Shown: piece after piece, positions 27,706 to 38,527 of the stretch
Numbering within the stretch: the stretch's first letter is position 1
Layout of the letters: each line of letters starts with the position of its first letter
Assembly: GCF_025643255.1 (NCBI RefSeq)
Contig: NZ_CP087112.1
Location: 62,001 to 126,000 of the forward strand
Reading direction: 5' to 3'
DNA length: 64,000 nucleotides
From: Halomonas sp. 7T
Lineage (GTDB): Bacteria; Pseudomonadota; Gammaproteobacteria; Pseudomonadales; Halomonadaceae
The notes under the pieces: model-generated
What the model was told of the DNA's origin: nothing
The model's database searches: none
The model's input: the letters and a program-made list of their open reading frames with translations, nothing else
Translations under genes and position numbers: made by a program

Positions 27706-27727
27706 CCCGGCCTCGGCCGGGTTTTTT
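27706..27727 (+). terminator. Intrinsic terminator after the FadL-like gene
   Basis: CCCGGCC (27706-27712) pairs with GGCCGGG (27715-27721), followed by six T residues. Confidence 0.85.
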
Positions 27728-27926
27728 ACGTGGCGAACGCCGCCTAGGGTGGATGCGGTGGACGCTGGGTTTCGTTACAATGCATGCCAGAATTTCGCCG
27801 CTGGGGTAGCTCGGGGAGGTGTTTATCACCCAACCGTGAGCCGCCCCAGCGGCGCCTGTCTCTTTTGAGCTGCGTTTTAACGCGTGGTGAGACCCCGCTA
27901 TTTACTGACCAAGGCTAGAGCGATCC

Positions 27927-29025
27927 ATGTTGGAAACCAACCCGATTCATAACCAGATCAAGGACCTGTCTGAGCGGACAGACGTTCTTAGGGGGTATCT
28001 TTGACTATGCCGAGCGTAAAGATCGGCTAGAAGAAGTTTCCCGCGAACTTGAAGACCCCAATGTTTGGAACGACCCAGACTACGCCCAGAAGCTAGGTAA
28101 AGAGCGCGCCTCCCTTGAAGCGATTGTGGCGACCATCGACGAGCTAGACCAAGGCCTCGCGGATAGCCGCGACCTGTTAGAACTTGCCGAAATGGAAGAG
28201 GACGAAGCCACCGTTGAGGAAGTGCGTAAAGAGCTGGGTGGCCTGCAGACGGCGTTAGAGAAACTCGAATTTCGCCGCATGTTCTCGGGAGAAATGGACG
28301 AAAACAACGCCTACCTGGATATTCAGTCGGGCTCTGGCGGCACCGAGGCGCAAGATTGGGCGAATATTCTGCTGCGCATGTACCTGCGCTGGGCAGAGAG
28401 CCACGGCTTCAAAGCCGAGATTATTGAAATTTCCGCCGGTGAAGTGGCCGGTATTAAATCGGCGTCGCTGCATATTCAGGGTGACTACGCCTTTGGCTGG
28501 CTGCGCACGGAAACCGGCGTTCACCGTTTGGTGCGTAAAAGCCCGTTTGATTCTGGCGGCCGTCGGCACACCTCGTTTGCCTCGGTGTTTTTGTCACCGG
28601 AAATCGACGACAGCTTTGAAGTTGAAATCAACCCTTCCGACATACGGGTAGACACCTACCGCTCTAGCGGTGCGGGTGGCCAGCACGTGAACACTACCGA
28701 CTCTGCGGTACGGATTACCCACGAACCCACCGGTATTGTGGTGGCATGCCAGAATCAGCGCAGCCAGCACGCCAACCGCGACTTCGCCATGAAACAGTTA
28801 AAAGCGAAGCTGTGGGAGCACGAGATGCAAAAGCGCAACACGGCTAAGCAGGAAGCGGAAGATTCTAAAGCGGATATTGGCTGGGGTAGTCAAATCCGCT
28901 CTTATGTATTGGACGATCAGCGCATTAAAGACCTGCGCACCGGCGTTCAGTCCAGCAACTGTGACAAAGTACTCGACGGCGACTTAGACCAGTTTATCGT
29001 CGCCAGCCTCAAGCAGGGTTTGTAA
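27927..29025 (+). CDS. prfB: Peptide chain release factor 2, with programmed +1 frameshift
   Basis: RF2 reads UAA and UGA stops. The reading frame is joined: 27927-28001, then 28003-29025, skipping T28002. The in-frame TGA at codon 26 (28002-28004) is preceded by the Shine-Dalgarno-like AGGGGG (27990-27995) and the slippery CTT, exactly the autoregulatory site known in E. coli. The product has 365 residues, the usual length. The SPF stop-recognition motif is in [12 protein letters not shown] and the catalytic GGQ in SGAGGQHVN. It is 35 bases before lysS. Confidence 0.97.
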
Positions 29026-29060
29026 TCTTTTTTAGCGTTTGAACATGAATAGGGTGCCCG

Positions 29061-30572
29061 ATGGCTAACCAAGACGCGTCTTCTCTTGAAAACGAAAATC
29101 ACCTGATCGCCGAGCGCCGTGCCAAGCTTGCTGCCCACCGTGAGCGCACGGCAGAGCAGGGTAAGAGCGCTTTCCCGAACGACTTCCGCCGCGACAGCTT
29201 AACTGTTGAGCTGCAAAACCTGCTGGGCGATAAGGAAAAAGCCGAGCTGGAAGCGCTGGATCATCAGGCGTCGGTCGCCGGGCGCGTAATGCGCAAACGT
29301 GGCCCCTTTATCGTGATTCAGGATGTGGCGGGACAGATTCAGCTCTACGTGGATAAAAAGGGCTTGCCGGAAGACGTGCTGGAAGACATCAAGGGCTGGG
29401 ATATCGGCGATATCGTTGCCGCCCGTGGCCCGGTGCACAAATCTGGTAAGGGCGATCTCTACGTGATGATGGTCGAGGCGCAGCTGCTCACAAAGAGCCT
29501 GCGCCCGCTGCCGGATAAATTCCATGGCCTGACCGACCAAGAAGCGCGCTACCGCCAGCGCTACGTCGATCTGATCATGAACCCACAGTCGCGTAAGGTG
29601 TTTGAGACCCGGGCCGCGGTGATCAGCTCCATGCGCCGCTTTTTTGAAGCCCGTGGCTTTATGGAAGTAGAAACGCCGATGCTGCAGCCGATTCCCGGCG
29701 GTGCGGCGGCGCGCCCGTTTATTACCCACCATAATGCGCTGGATATCGACATGTACCTGCGCATTGCCCCAGAGCTTTACCTCAAGCGCCTGGTAGTAGG
29801 TGGTTTCGAGAAAGTGTTCGAGATCAACCGCAACTTCCGTAACGAAGGGCTATCCACACGGCATAACCCTGAGTTCACCATGGTGGAGTTCTACTGGGCC
29901 TACGCGGATTACCGTGACCTGTTAGACATGACCGAAGCCATGCTGCGTACGGCGGCCCAAGAAGTGCTGGGCACCACCACGATTACTTATCAAGGGGCCA
30001 GTTACGATTTCGGCCAGCCCTTCAAGCGCCTCACCTTGCGCCAAGCGATTCTTGATCATGGCGACGGCATCACCCACACGGACCTGGAGTCGTTGGAAGC
30101 TGCGCGATCACTGGCTGAAACGCTGGGTATCAAGGTGAAAGAGAGCTGGGGCCTGGGTAAGGTTCAAACAGAGATCTTCGAAGAGGTGGCCGAGCACAAG
30201 CTGGATCAGCCGACGTTCATCACCGAGTATCCAGCGGAAGTCAGTCCGCTGGCGCGTCGTAACGATGCGGACCCCTTCGTTACCGACCGCTTCGAATTCT
30301 TTGTAGGTGGCCGCGAGATCGCCAACGGTTTCTCCGAGCTTAACGACGCTGAAGATCAGGCTGAGCGCTTCCGCGAGCAGGCTACCGAGAAAGACGCGGG
30401 CGATCTGGAAGCGATGTACTATGATGCCGACTACGTGCGCGCCTTAGAGTATGGCCTGCCGCCCACGGCGGGTGAGGGCATTGGCATCGACCGGTTGGTG
30501 ATGCTGTTTACGGACAGCCCCTCCATTCGCGATGTGCTTCTGTTCCCCGCGATGCGCCCCGAGGTAGATTAA
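29061..30572 (+). CDS. lysS: Lysyl-tRNA synthetase (class II)
   Basis: The enzyme charges tRNA-Lys. The 503-residue protein has an N-terminal OB-fold ([17 protein letters not shown]) and the class II catalytic core with motif 1 ([16 protein letters not shown]), motif 2 ([18 protein letters not shown]) and motif 3 ([13 protein letters not shown]). The gene order prfB-lysS is that of E. coli and pseudomonads. A GGGCGC/GCGCCC hairpin without a T-run lies at 30602-30619. Confidence 0.97.
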   Translation: MANQDASSLENENHLIAERRAKLAAHRERTAEQGKSAFPNDFRRDSLTVELQNLLGDKEKAELEALDHQASVAGRVMRKRGPFIVIQDVAGQIQLYVDKKGLPEDVLEDIKGWDIGDIVAARGPVHKSGKGDLYVMMVEAQLLTKSLRPLPDKFHGLTDQEARYRQRYVDLIMNPQSRKVFETRAAVISSMRRFFEARGFMEVETPMLQPIPGGAAARPFITHHNALDIDMYLRIAPELYLKRLVVGGFEKVFEINRNFRNEGLSTRHNPEFTMVEFYWAYADYRDLLDMTEAMLRTAAQEVLGTTTITYQGASYDFGQPFKRLTLRQAILDHGDGITHTDLESLEAARSLAETLGIKVKESWGLGKVQTEIFEEVAEHKLDQPTFITEYPAEVSPLARRNDADPFVTDRFEFFVGGREIANGFSELNDAEDQAERFREQATEKDAGDLEAMYYDADYVRALEYGLPPTAGEGIGIDRLVMLFTDSPSIRDVLLFPAMRPEVD

Positions 30573-30654
30573 CGGTTCGGTTACGGACGAAAAGTTGGTA
30601 AGGGCGCGTTTTAGCGCCCATAATGGTCAACGTTTCGACGGCGAGGAGAATCCC

Positions 30655-31041
30655 ATGAAACTGCTAAATCGCTCTGCCCTGAGCGTCAGGCCGACCCAGA
30701 CCTTCGTGGACTGGATCAATGCGCTCGAACCCACCATGGGAGACGACGACCTGACCCTGGACGACGTCGAACGTGAAAGCACCGTGTATCTTATTCCTGA
30801 AATGGATACGCCGGAGGCGTTAGAGACGTTTGTTCGCGAACGTCACGTAGAAATCCTGGAGACCGAGCTGCGCGCTTGGGAAGAGGATGAGCGCCAGTGG
30901 CCAGAAAAATTAGACTGGTCGCTGTTTCAAAACTTCTTGCGTATTGAGCACAGCTACTTGGCCATCGACTTGGACGACGAAACCGCTCTAGAGATCTCTG
31001 AGGTCGAAGATGCGCTGCTGCTCGACAATGAGCAAGATTAG
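30655..31041 (+). CDS. Conserved acidic protein of unknown function
   Basis: A 128-residue soluble protein rich in Asp and Glu, with no signal peptide or membrane helix. The N-terminal part reads MKLLNRSALSVRPTQTFVDW and contains VYLIPEMDTPEALE; the middle is WEEDERQWPEKLDW. I recognise similar small proteins in pseudomonads but know no function. The ATG at 30655 has GAGGAGA at 30643-30649, so the longer in-frame start at 30595 is rejected. A strong terminator follows. Confidence 0.75.
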   Translation: MKLLNRSALSVRPTQTFVDWINALEPTMGDDDLTLDDVERESTVYLIPEMDTPEALETFVRERHVEILETELRAWEEDERQWPEKLDWSLFQNFLRIEHSYLAIDLDDETALEISEVEDALLLDNEQD

Positions 31042-31069
31042 CGTGCTATGATTTTAGCGTAAGCGCACT

Positions 31070-31102
31070 GTGAAACCGGCTTCGGCCGGTTTCACTGTTT
31101 TT
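31070..31102 (+). terminator. Intrinsic terminator
   Basis: GTGAAACCGGC (31070-31080) and GCCGGTTTCAC (31085-31095) form a perfect 11-bp stem with a TTCG tetraloop, followed by TG and a T-run. It ends the lysS-side transcript. Confidence 0.9.
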
Positions 31103-31128
31103 AAGGGGCCGTTTAGGAACTGACGACC

Positions 31129-32532
31129 ATGCGACTGTTTGAAACCCGCTCTGGCGACGATGGGCTGCCAGGGCCTGAACGTCTGCTTGCCGTGCTGGCG
31201 CTGGTGACGGGCACGCTAATGGCGGTGGTCGACACCACGATGATTAACCTGGCCCTACCCACTATCGCGGCGGATCTTGGGATAACGGCCTCACGCGCGG
31301 TGTGGATCACCAACCTGTTTCAGGTCGTTTGTGCTGCGTTTTTACTGGTATTTGCGGGTATCAGTGAGCTGGTGACCCGCCGACGGCTCTACCTACTTGG
31401 GTTGGCAACCTTTGTGCTGGCGGCACTAGGGGCGGCGCTTTCACGTAATTTAGAAACGTTGCTGGTGTTTCGTGCCCTGCAGGGGCTAGGGGCGGCGGCT
31501 ACGCTCTCGATTGGGCCATCACTGTATCGTGCGATTTTTCCTTCACGGCTGCTAGGCAGCGCCTTAGGCCTAAGCGCGCTGGTGGTGGCCGGAGGATATG
31601 CGGCAGGCCCTACGCTGAGCGGGGTAATTCTTTCGTTTGCGGACTGGCCATGGCTGTTTGCGCTCAACGTGCCTTTAGGCGTGTGCTCACTATGGCTAGC
31701 CTATCGGGCGCTGCCGCGGGATACCCCGCGCCAGGGCAGTTTTGACACGCAGGGGGCCGTGTACTCCATGATGATGCTGGCCAGCTTTTTTATCGCCATG
31801 GATGCTGTCGGGCACGCCGCGCCTGCGTGGCAAAGCGGCGGTTGGGCACTGCTAGCGGCAGGAGCCTGCGCGCTGTTTTTACGTCGCCAGCGGCGTGCCC
31901 CTTACCCCCTATTACCGCTGAGCGTGTTCGCTGAAAAGCGCTTCACGCTAGCGGTGTCCGCGTCTGGGCTGGCTTTTATCGGCCAGGGGTTAACCTTTGT
32001 GGCGCTGTCATTTTTTTACCAAGAGCAAATGGGCTTTTCGCCGCTAGAAACCGCCTGGTTATTCACGCCGTGGCCATTAGCCATTATGGTCATAGGGCCG
32101 ATTGCTGGGCGGTTAGCCGACCGCATTAACCCCAGCGTACTGTCGAGTGCTGGGCTTGTGCTGCTAATGATAGGGCTGATTACGCTGGCACTGGTGGATG
32201 AGAGTACCGGCGTGGCGGGAAGCCTATGGCGCACGGCGCTGTGTGGGATTGGGTTCGGCCTTTTTCAGCCGCCTAACAATCGAGAGATGATGGGCAGTTT
32301 GCCACCAGAGCGCAGCGCAAACGTCTCGGGTGTGATGAGCACGACGCGCACTGTCGGGCAGTCGTTTGGGGTGGCGCTGGTGGGGGCAGCGCTGGCGCTA
32401 GGGTCACCCATTCAGGTCACGCTGTGGCTGGGAGCGGGCACCACCCTGTTGGCACTGCTGGCTAGCCTGTCCCGCGTTAGCGTGGCCCAACGGGCGCTGC
32501 TTGAACGGCGGGCATCGTCTGTTGGCAAGTAA
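31129..32532 (+). CDS. MFS transporter, DHA2 (EmrB/QacA-like) family
   Basis: A 467-residue inner-membrane protein with about 12-14 hydrophobic segments. The first helix carries VVDTTMINLALPTIAADLG, the DHA2 family motif D1-like sequence; RALQGLGAAATLSIGPSLYR and GGYAAGPTLSG correspond to motifs B and C of drug:H+ antiporters. The substrate cannot be predicted. No membrane-fusion partner (EmrA) is adjacent. It stands alone between a terminator and bolA, 40 bases apart. Confidence 0.88.
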   Translation: MRLFETRSGDDGLPGPERLLAVLALVTGTLMAVVDTTMINLALPTIAADLGITASRAVWITNLFQVVCAAFLLVFAGISELVTRRRLYLLGLATFVLAALGAALSRNLETLLVFRALQGLGAAATLSIGPSLYRAIFPSRLLGSALGLSALVVAGGYAAGPTLSGVILSFADWPWLFALNVPLGVCSLWLAYRALPRDTPRQGSFDTQGAVYSMMMLASFFIAMDAVGHAAPAWQSGGWALLAAGACALFLRRQRRAPYPLLPLSVFAEKRFTLAVSASGLAFIGQGLTFVALSFFYQEQMGFSPLETAWLFTPWPLAIMVIGPIAGRLADRINPSVLSSAGLVLLMIGLITLALVDESTGVAGSLWRTALCGIGFGLFQPPNNREMMGSLPPERSANVSGVMSTTRTVGQSFGVALVGAALALGSPIQVTLWLGAGTTLLALLASLSRVSVAQRALLERRASSVGK

Positions 32533-32572
32533 GGGCGTACAATAGAGCGGTTGCTGATTGAAGGAGAGCCCC

Positions 32573-32881
32573 ATGGCGATGCAGACACAAATTGAGCAAA
32601 AGTTAGCGGCATTAACCCCCGATGTGCTGCACGTAGAGAACGAAAGCCATATGCATAACGTACCGGCTAACTCCGAAACACACTTCAAGGTGACGCTGGT
32701 AAGTGAGAGTTTCGATGGCATGATGCCGGTAAAACGTCATCAGCAAATTTACGCGCTGCTGGCTGATGAGTTAACCGGCCCGGTGCACGCGCTGGCGCTG
32801 CATCTGTATACGCCCAAAGAGTGGCAGGCGCGGGGCGGAGCGCGCCCAGACTCCCCTAACTGTCGTGGCGGCGGCCAGTGA
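32573..32881 (+). CDS. bolA: BolA-family protein
   Basis: BolA proteins act with monothiol glutaredoxins in iron-sulfur and morphology control. The 102-residue protein has the family core: ESHMHNVPANSETHFKV and RHQQIYALLADELTGPVHAL. The conserved His in VHALALHLYT is present. The ATG at 32573 has GGAG 7 bases upstream. It overlaps the next gene by four bases (GTGA). Confidence 0.92.
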   Translation: MAMQTQIEQKLAALTPDVLHVENESHMHNVPANSETHFKVTLVSESFDGMMPVKRHQQIYALLADELTGPVHALALHLYTPKEWQARGGARPDSPNCRGGGQ

Positions 32882-33675
32882 CTCCAGAGGTTATTCGCAG
32901 GCAGTATCTTGATGCCATGGGCATTACAGCCTGGGCGTCTTGTTATCAGCTGCCCAATGCTCGCCCTACGCAAGCCTGCGAGTGGGAAGAGGCGCCTGCA
33001 CAGGTGCCGTCCCGTGAACGGCTTCATGCGCTGTTAGATGATGCCCCGGCACCGCGCAGCCAGCCCTCCACCAAGCCAGATGCAGCAGCCTCGCCGTCGG
33101 CGGTGCGTGCATTATTAGATAATGCGCCGGTGGCGGAGCCGCCGCCGGAAGGCAGTGCTTCGACTGCACCTAGTGTGTCCGTGCCTGAGCCTGCTAAGCC
33201 GCTGAACTTTAGCTTTTCGTGCCAGTGTATCGGCGGCCGCCTGCTGAGTGTGAGTGAAGGTGAGATGTCTCCGGTAGAGCAGCAACTGCTGGCGAATATG
33301 CTGCGTGCAGCAGGCGTTCTGGAGGGCGACATGCCCACGGTGAGCTATTTCAAATGGCCCCCGATGGCGACCTCTTTTACCCCCGAAGAGCCGCTTGAGG
33401 AGGCTCAGGAAGGCATGGCTGCGTTTGTCGCAGGGGCTGCCAGCAGGCAGGGGTGGCGGTTGGAACAAGTGCTCTGGTGGGGGGCACAAGAAGCTGTTGA
33501 AGAGTCGCCGTTTGCTCGAGTAATGGCGCTTGCGAACGCGCAGAGCCAAACCCTGGCGCTACCGGTATGGCAAGGGCCTGCGTTGGCGTCGCTTACCCAA
33601 TCTGCCGAGGCTAAGCGGGCGCTTTGGCCCCGTCTGGTCGCACTGGGCGAACAGTGGCGTAAAAGCGCACAATGA
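32878..33675 (+). CDS. HolD-like protein (possible DNA polymerase III psi subunit)
   Basis: A 265-residue protein with no clear general match. Its N-terminus (RRQYLDAMGITAWASCYQLP) resembles the E. coli psi start (LQQLGITQWSLRRPGAL, from memory), the segment that binds the clamp-loader collar. Its C-terminus (SAEAKRALWPRLVAL) resembles psi (PTARAALWQQICTY). As in E. coli, the gene directly precedes rimI and overlaps it by four bases. The middle third is a Pro/Ala-rich linker with a repeated ALLD[D/N]AP motif (about residues 48-55 and 79-86). Psi is about 137 residues in E. coli, so this would be an enlarged form. The start is GTG. Confidence 0.55.
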   Translation: MTPEVIRRQYLDAMGITAWASCYQLPNARPTQACEWEEAPAQVPSRERLHALLDDAPAPRSQPSTKPDAAASPSAVRALLDNAPVAEPPPEGSASTAPSVSVPEPAKPLNFSFSCQCIGGRLLSVSEGEMSPVEQQLLANMLRAAGVLEGDMPTVSYFKWPPMATSFTPEEPLEEAQEGMAAFVAGAASRQGWRLEQVLWWGAQEAVEESPFARVMALANAQSQTLALPVWQGPALASLTQSAEAKRALWPRLVALGEQWRKSAQ

Positions 33676-34118
33676 TGAGCTGGTTGGTACCCTCACAAGC
33701 TGCCTTGCTCCATAGGCTTGAGGATGAGGTGAATAGCGGTGCCAGTCGCCAGCAGTTGGAGGATGCGCTGGCTGATGATCAGGCCTGGGTGATGGGCTAT
33801 TGGCAGGACGCCGTGTTAGTGGGTTACGCGCTGGTGGCGAAGCTGCCGTTCGATGCCGAGCTGCAGGCGATTGGCGTGAAACCTGAGTGCCAAGGGCAGG
33901 GCATTGGCCAGCGATTGCTTCATGAGGTGATCGCCGTGGCGACCCAGTGGCAATCAGAGCGGCTGCTGCTGGAAGTGCGTGCCGGTAACCAGCGCGCCAT
34001 TGCGCTGTATCAACAGGCGGGATTTCATGAGGAGGGGCGCCGGAAAGGCTACTACCCGGCCGCAAAAGGGGCGACCGGGCGGGAAGATGCGCTGCTGATG
34101 TCTCTACTGCTGACTTAA
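33672..34118 (+). CDS. rimI: Ribosomal protein S18-alanine N-acetyltransferase RimI
   Basis: A GNAT enzyme that acetylates the N-terminal alanine of S18. The 148-residue protein has the acetyl-CoA loop QGQGIGQRLL (about 75-84) and the family end motif VRAGNQRAIALYQQAGFHEEGRRKGYY. The first 30 residues carry less similarity. Its stop TAA shares bases with the opposing zapB stop (34115-34118). Confidence 0.9.
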   Translation: MMSWLVPSQAALLHRLEDEVNSGASRQQLEDALADDQAWVMGYWQDAVLVGYALVAKLPFDAELQAIGVKPECQGQGIGQRLLHEVIAVATQWQSERLLLEVRAGNQRAIALYQQAGFHEEGRRKGYYPAAKGATGREDALLMSLLLT

Positions 34119-34309
34119 GACGCGCTGCTGTCTTCTATGCCGTCAAACTTTCCGAGTACCCCCTGTAAGCGGCGTTCCCACTCTTCACGCTCCTGCTTTA
34201 GCTGAGCATTTTCGTCACGCAGCTCTTCGTTCTCTAGTTTTATCATCTCCAACGCCTCAACGGTGTCGGTGACTTTTTGCTCTAACTGGTTAAAAAGCTC
34301 AAGGCTCAT
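34115..34309 (-). CDS. zapB: Cell division protein ZapB
   Basis: ZapB is a coiled-coil protein that stabilises the Z-ring through ZapA and links it to the chromosome terminus. The 64-residue product begins MSLELFNQLEQKVTDTVEAL and ends ERRLQGVLGKFDGIE, matching both ends of E. coli ZapB (MSLEVFEKLEAKV and QERLQALLGRMEEV) with about 17 fewer residues in the coil. It is nearly all heptad repeat. I chose the ATG at 34309 by homology; an in-frame ATG at 34327 would add six residues. Confidence 0.85.
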   Translation of the reverse strand: MSLELFNQLEQKVTDTVEALEMIKLENEELRDENAQLKQEREEWERRLQGVLGKFDGIEDSSAS

Positions 34310-34428
34310 GCCTACCTCCGGTAACAAGTGACAAGCAGTGGCCTGTCATTCATGGATATTCAAAATGCAACTAAACCTGCCAATCAGTGGGGCGAGCGTA
34401 ACGCCGCTGTTACTTGGCGGCAAGCGCT

Positions 34429-35049
34429 TTACGCGGGCAAGCGTTGATAGAGCCTAGCAATGCTTTCACCTGCTTGAGTTTCACGGTACAGCTGCCAGTT
34501 AGCCGGTACCGCCGGGGCGAGGCTCTGTTCGGTTTCCAGGTAGATCATCGCATCGCTGGCAAGCCACCCGCCAGACTCCAGCGCGGCACAGCAAGGCGCG
34601 GCTAAGCCTTGGTGAAAAGGGGGGTCGAGAAATACTACGTCCATGGGTTGCCCCGGCGCTTTTACAAACGCCTGGGCGTCGGCGGTGACGACCTTGCCCT
34701 GTGCGGTCTTCAACGTGGCGAGGTTCTCACGAATCAGCGCGGCGACGTGGATGTCTCGCTCAACGAAGGTGACCTGGGCGGCCCCCCGTGAAAGGGACTC
34801 GATGCCAAGCGCGCCCGTGCCGGCAAACAGATCCAGCACCTGCTTGCCGGACAGCGCCTGGCCTAACCAGTTAAACAGCGTTTCACGGACCCGATCTGGG
34901 GTGGGTCGCAGGCCAGGATGGTCAAGCACGGGGAGCTGGCGGCGGCGAAAATCACCGCCAATAATGCGCAGTTTGCCCAGTGGTTTGGCCGATTCGCGAC
35001 GGGAAGCCGATGGGCGTGAGGATGAGCGGGGAGAGCGTTGTCGTTTCAT
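34429..35049 (-). CDS. rsmD: 16S rRNA (guanine966-N2)-methyltransferase RsmD
   Basis: RsmD makes m2G966 in the small subunit. The 206-residue protein has a basic, Ser/Arg-rich N-terminus, then LRIIGGDFRRRQLPV, RPTPDRVRETLFNWL, the SAM motif LDLFAGTGALGIESLSRGA and the catalytic DPPF. It diverges from ftsY, as in E. coli. Confidence 0.95.
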   Translation of the reverse strand: MKRQRSPRSSSRPSASRRESAKPLGKLRIIGGDFRRRQLPVLDHPGLRPTPDRVRETLFNWLGQALSGKQVLDLFAGTGALGIESLSRGAAQVTFVERDIHVAALIRENLATLKTAQGKVVTADAQAFVKAPGQPMDVVFLDPPFHQGLAAPCCAALESGGWLASDAMIYLETEQSLAPAVPANWQLYRETQAGESIARLYQRLPA

Positions 35050-35139
35050 AATGCGGATTGTAGCGGGCTACTTATCCAAAGTCTTGGTCTGCGGTGGTAG
35101 GATAATCGCAATGTTCACCTATTCAGTCGGATGACACCT

Positions 35140-36575
<1,436 letters not shown>

Positions 36576-36579
<4 letters not shown>

Positions 36580-37244
36580 TCGCTTTTGAACATGTGGGGA
36601 AGCGCTACGGAGGGCGCTTTGAAGCGCTGGCGCATCTGGACTTTCGCGTGGCGAGAGGCGAGATGGTGTTTCTTACCGGCCACTCTGGAGCCGGGAAAAG
36701 CTCGCTGCTGCGGCTGATCATGCGGCTGGAAAGGCCCAGTCGTGGCCGGGTAGTGGTGGCTGGGCACGACATTGCCCAGCTGCATGCCAGCCAGGTGCCG
36801 TTCTACCGTCGCCAGATTGGCGTTGTTTTTCAAGATCACCAGCTGCTGTTTGACCGCAGCGTGTTTCACAACGTCTCGCTGCCGCTGGAAATTCAAGGTG
36901 TTGACCCCCGCGAAACGGCGCGACGAGTGCGAGCAGCGTTAGATAAAGTGGGGTTGTTACACCGTGAAAAAGCGCTACCAGTAGAGCTTTCCGGTGGTGA
37001 GCAACAGCGGGTAGGTATTGCCCGCGCCGTGGTCAATAAGCCCGCTTTGCTGCTAGCTGACGAGCCGACAGGCAACCTGGATCCGCAGCTCTCCGCCGAT
37101 ATTATGGCGCTGTTTGAAGATTTTAACCGTATTGGTACCACCGTGATGATCGCGAGCCACGATCTAGCGCTGATCGCCCGCCTGCGTCATCGCATATTGC
37201 GGCTTCAGGATGGCCGCTTAGTGGCGGATGAAGGAGCTGTATGA
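36576..37244 (+). CDS. ftsE: Cell division ATP-binding protein FtsE
   Basis: FtsE is the ATPase of the FtsEX complex that activates cell-wall amidases through EnvC at the septum. The 222-residue protein has Walker [10 protein letters not shown] (about residues 36-44), Q-loop [10 protein letters not shown], signature LSGGEQQR and Walker [13 protein letters not shown]. It overlaps ftsY and ftsX by four bases each. Confidence 0.96.
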
Positions 37245-38287
37245 AGCGCTCAACCACGCCTCGTCAAACCGGCGCCGCGCCCAGAGCCAAGCGCGCACCG
37301 GCAAAGCCCACCGCTCCCACGCCGGAAAAAGCACCACGCAGCGGGGCACGCTCGCAACAAACGCGTTTCAGCAGTCGTCTGCGGGCCTGGGGGCGCCACC
37401 ACCGGGCCATGGCGTTTGATAGCTTCTATCGGCTGGTGCGCCACCCGGTGGGGAACCTGCTTACGATGCTGGCCATTGCGATTGCCTTGGTACTGCCCGC
37501 CGCCCTGTGGCTCACGCTCGATAGCGCTAAGCTGCTGGATGCGGAGTTGGATGAGAGCGCCACATTAACCGTGTACTTGGAAACCGCTGTGGATACCGCG
37601 CAGGCGACGCGTATTGAAGAAGCGGTGGGCGCGGAAAGCGATGTTGTGCAAACCCGTCTAATCAGCGCAGAAGAAGGTATGGCGGATTTTCAGCAATCGT
37701 TAGGGTTAGAGGATGCCTTGGCTGGCCTTGAGGGGAATCCGCTGCCCGCTAGTATTGTTATTTACCCGCAAAGCGTCGACCCCGCTGCGATGGCGCAATT
37801 AGCCCAGCGGCTTGAAACCTTGGCCGGCGTGGATGAAGTGCGCCTTGATTTAGCCTGGGTTGAACGCTTGCGTCATTTGGCGGACCTAGGTCGTCGCGTT
37901 GCGCTGGCGCTCGGCGTGCTGTTCGGGTTAGGCGTGCTATTGGTGGTGGGTAACACGATACGCCTGGCTGTCGAGAGTCGGCGGCGAGAAATCGAAGTGG
38001 TAATGTTAATTGGCGCCACTCACGCGTTTGTTCGTCGGCCTTTTTTATACAGCGGTGCTTGGTACGGTTTGGGCGGCGGAGTGCTGGCATTAGGTTTGCT
38101 CGGGCTTGGCAACCACTGGCTAGCAATGCCTGTTGCTGCATTAGCCGCAAGCTATGGCGCGAGCTTTGTCTTACCGCAATTGGACATGGCGGGGTCTACA
38201 ATTCTGCTATCTTGCAGTACACTATTAGGGTGGTTAGGCGCATGGCTAGCTGTGACGCGTCATCTTTCCAGTATTCGTCCGCGTTAA
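37241..38287 (+). CDS. ftsX: Cell division protein FtsX
   Basis: FtsX is the membrane partner of FtsE. The 348-residue protein has a long basic, Pro/Ala-rich cytoplasmic N-terminus (about residues 1-60), a first membrane helix (LLTMLAIAIALVLPAALW), a periplasmic loop, and three C-terminal helices with VAL ALGVLFGLGVLLVVGNTIRLAVESRRREIEV-type FtsX motif. It overlaps ftsE by four bases. The basic N-terminus is longer than in E. coli. Confidence 0.94.
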   Translation: MKRSTTPRQTGAAPRAKRAPAKPTAPTPEKAPRSGARSQQTRFSSRLRAWGRHHRAMAFDSFYRLVRHPVGNLLTMLAIAIALVLPAALWLTLDSAKLLDAELDESATLTVYLETAVDTAQATRIEEAVGAESDVVQTRLISAEEGMADFQQSLGLEDALAGLEGNPLPASIVIYPQSVDPAAMAQLAQRLETLAGVDEVRLDLAWVERLRHLADLGRRVALALGVLFGLGVLLVVGNTIRLAVESRRREIEVVMLIGATHAFVRRPFLYSGAWYGLGGGVLALGLLGLGNHWLAMPVAALAASYGASFVLPQLDMAGSTILLSCSTLLGWLGAWLAVTRHLSSIRPR

Positions 38288-38527
38288 TAATGGCTAGAAC
38301 GGCTTTCACCAGCGGATCCTATGCGTTATAGCGCTAATAGCCACTGTTATGTGGGCATAAACAGGAATTACCACCCCTGTTTTATAGATGGCGATGTATC
38401 GCCGTAAAGTGTGATATCGCTCGTTTGAACCTTATGCTTAGTCTAAGGTCTTAGTAGTTAATAAATAACGTATGGGTCATTTTTCCGGTACGTTTCCACG
38501 ATTGGTTACAAGGGAGACCACCAGCAC

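Noticed and set aside
28002..28004. In-frame stop suggesting prfB is a pseudogene
   Set aside because: It is the known programmed frameshift stop with its Shine-Dalgarno-like element and slippery codon; the rest of the gene is intact.
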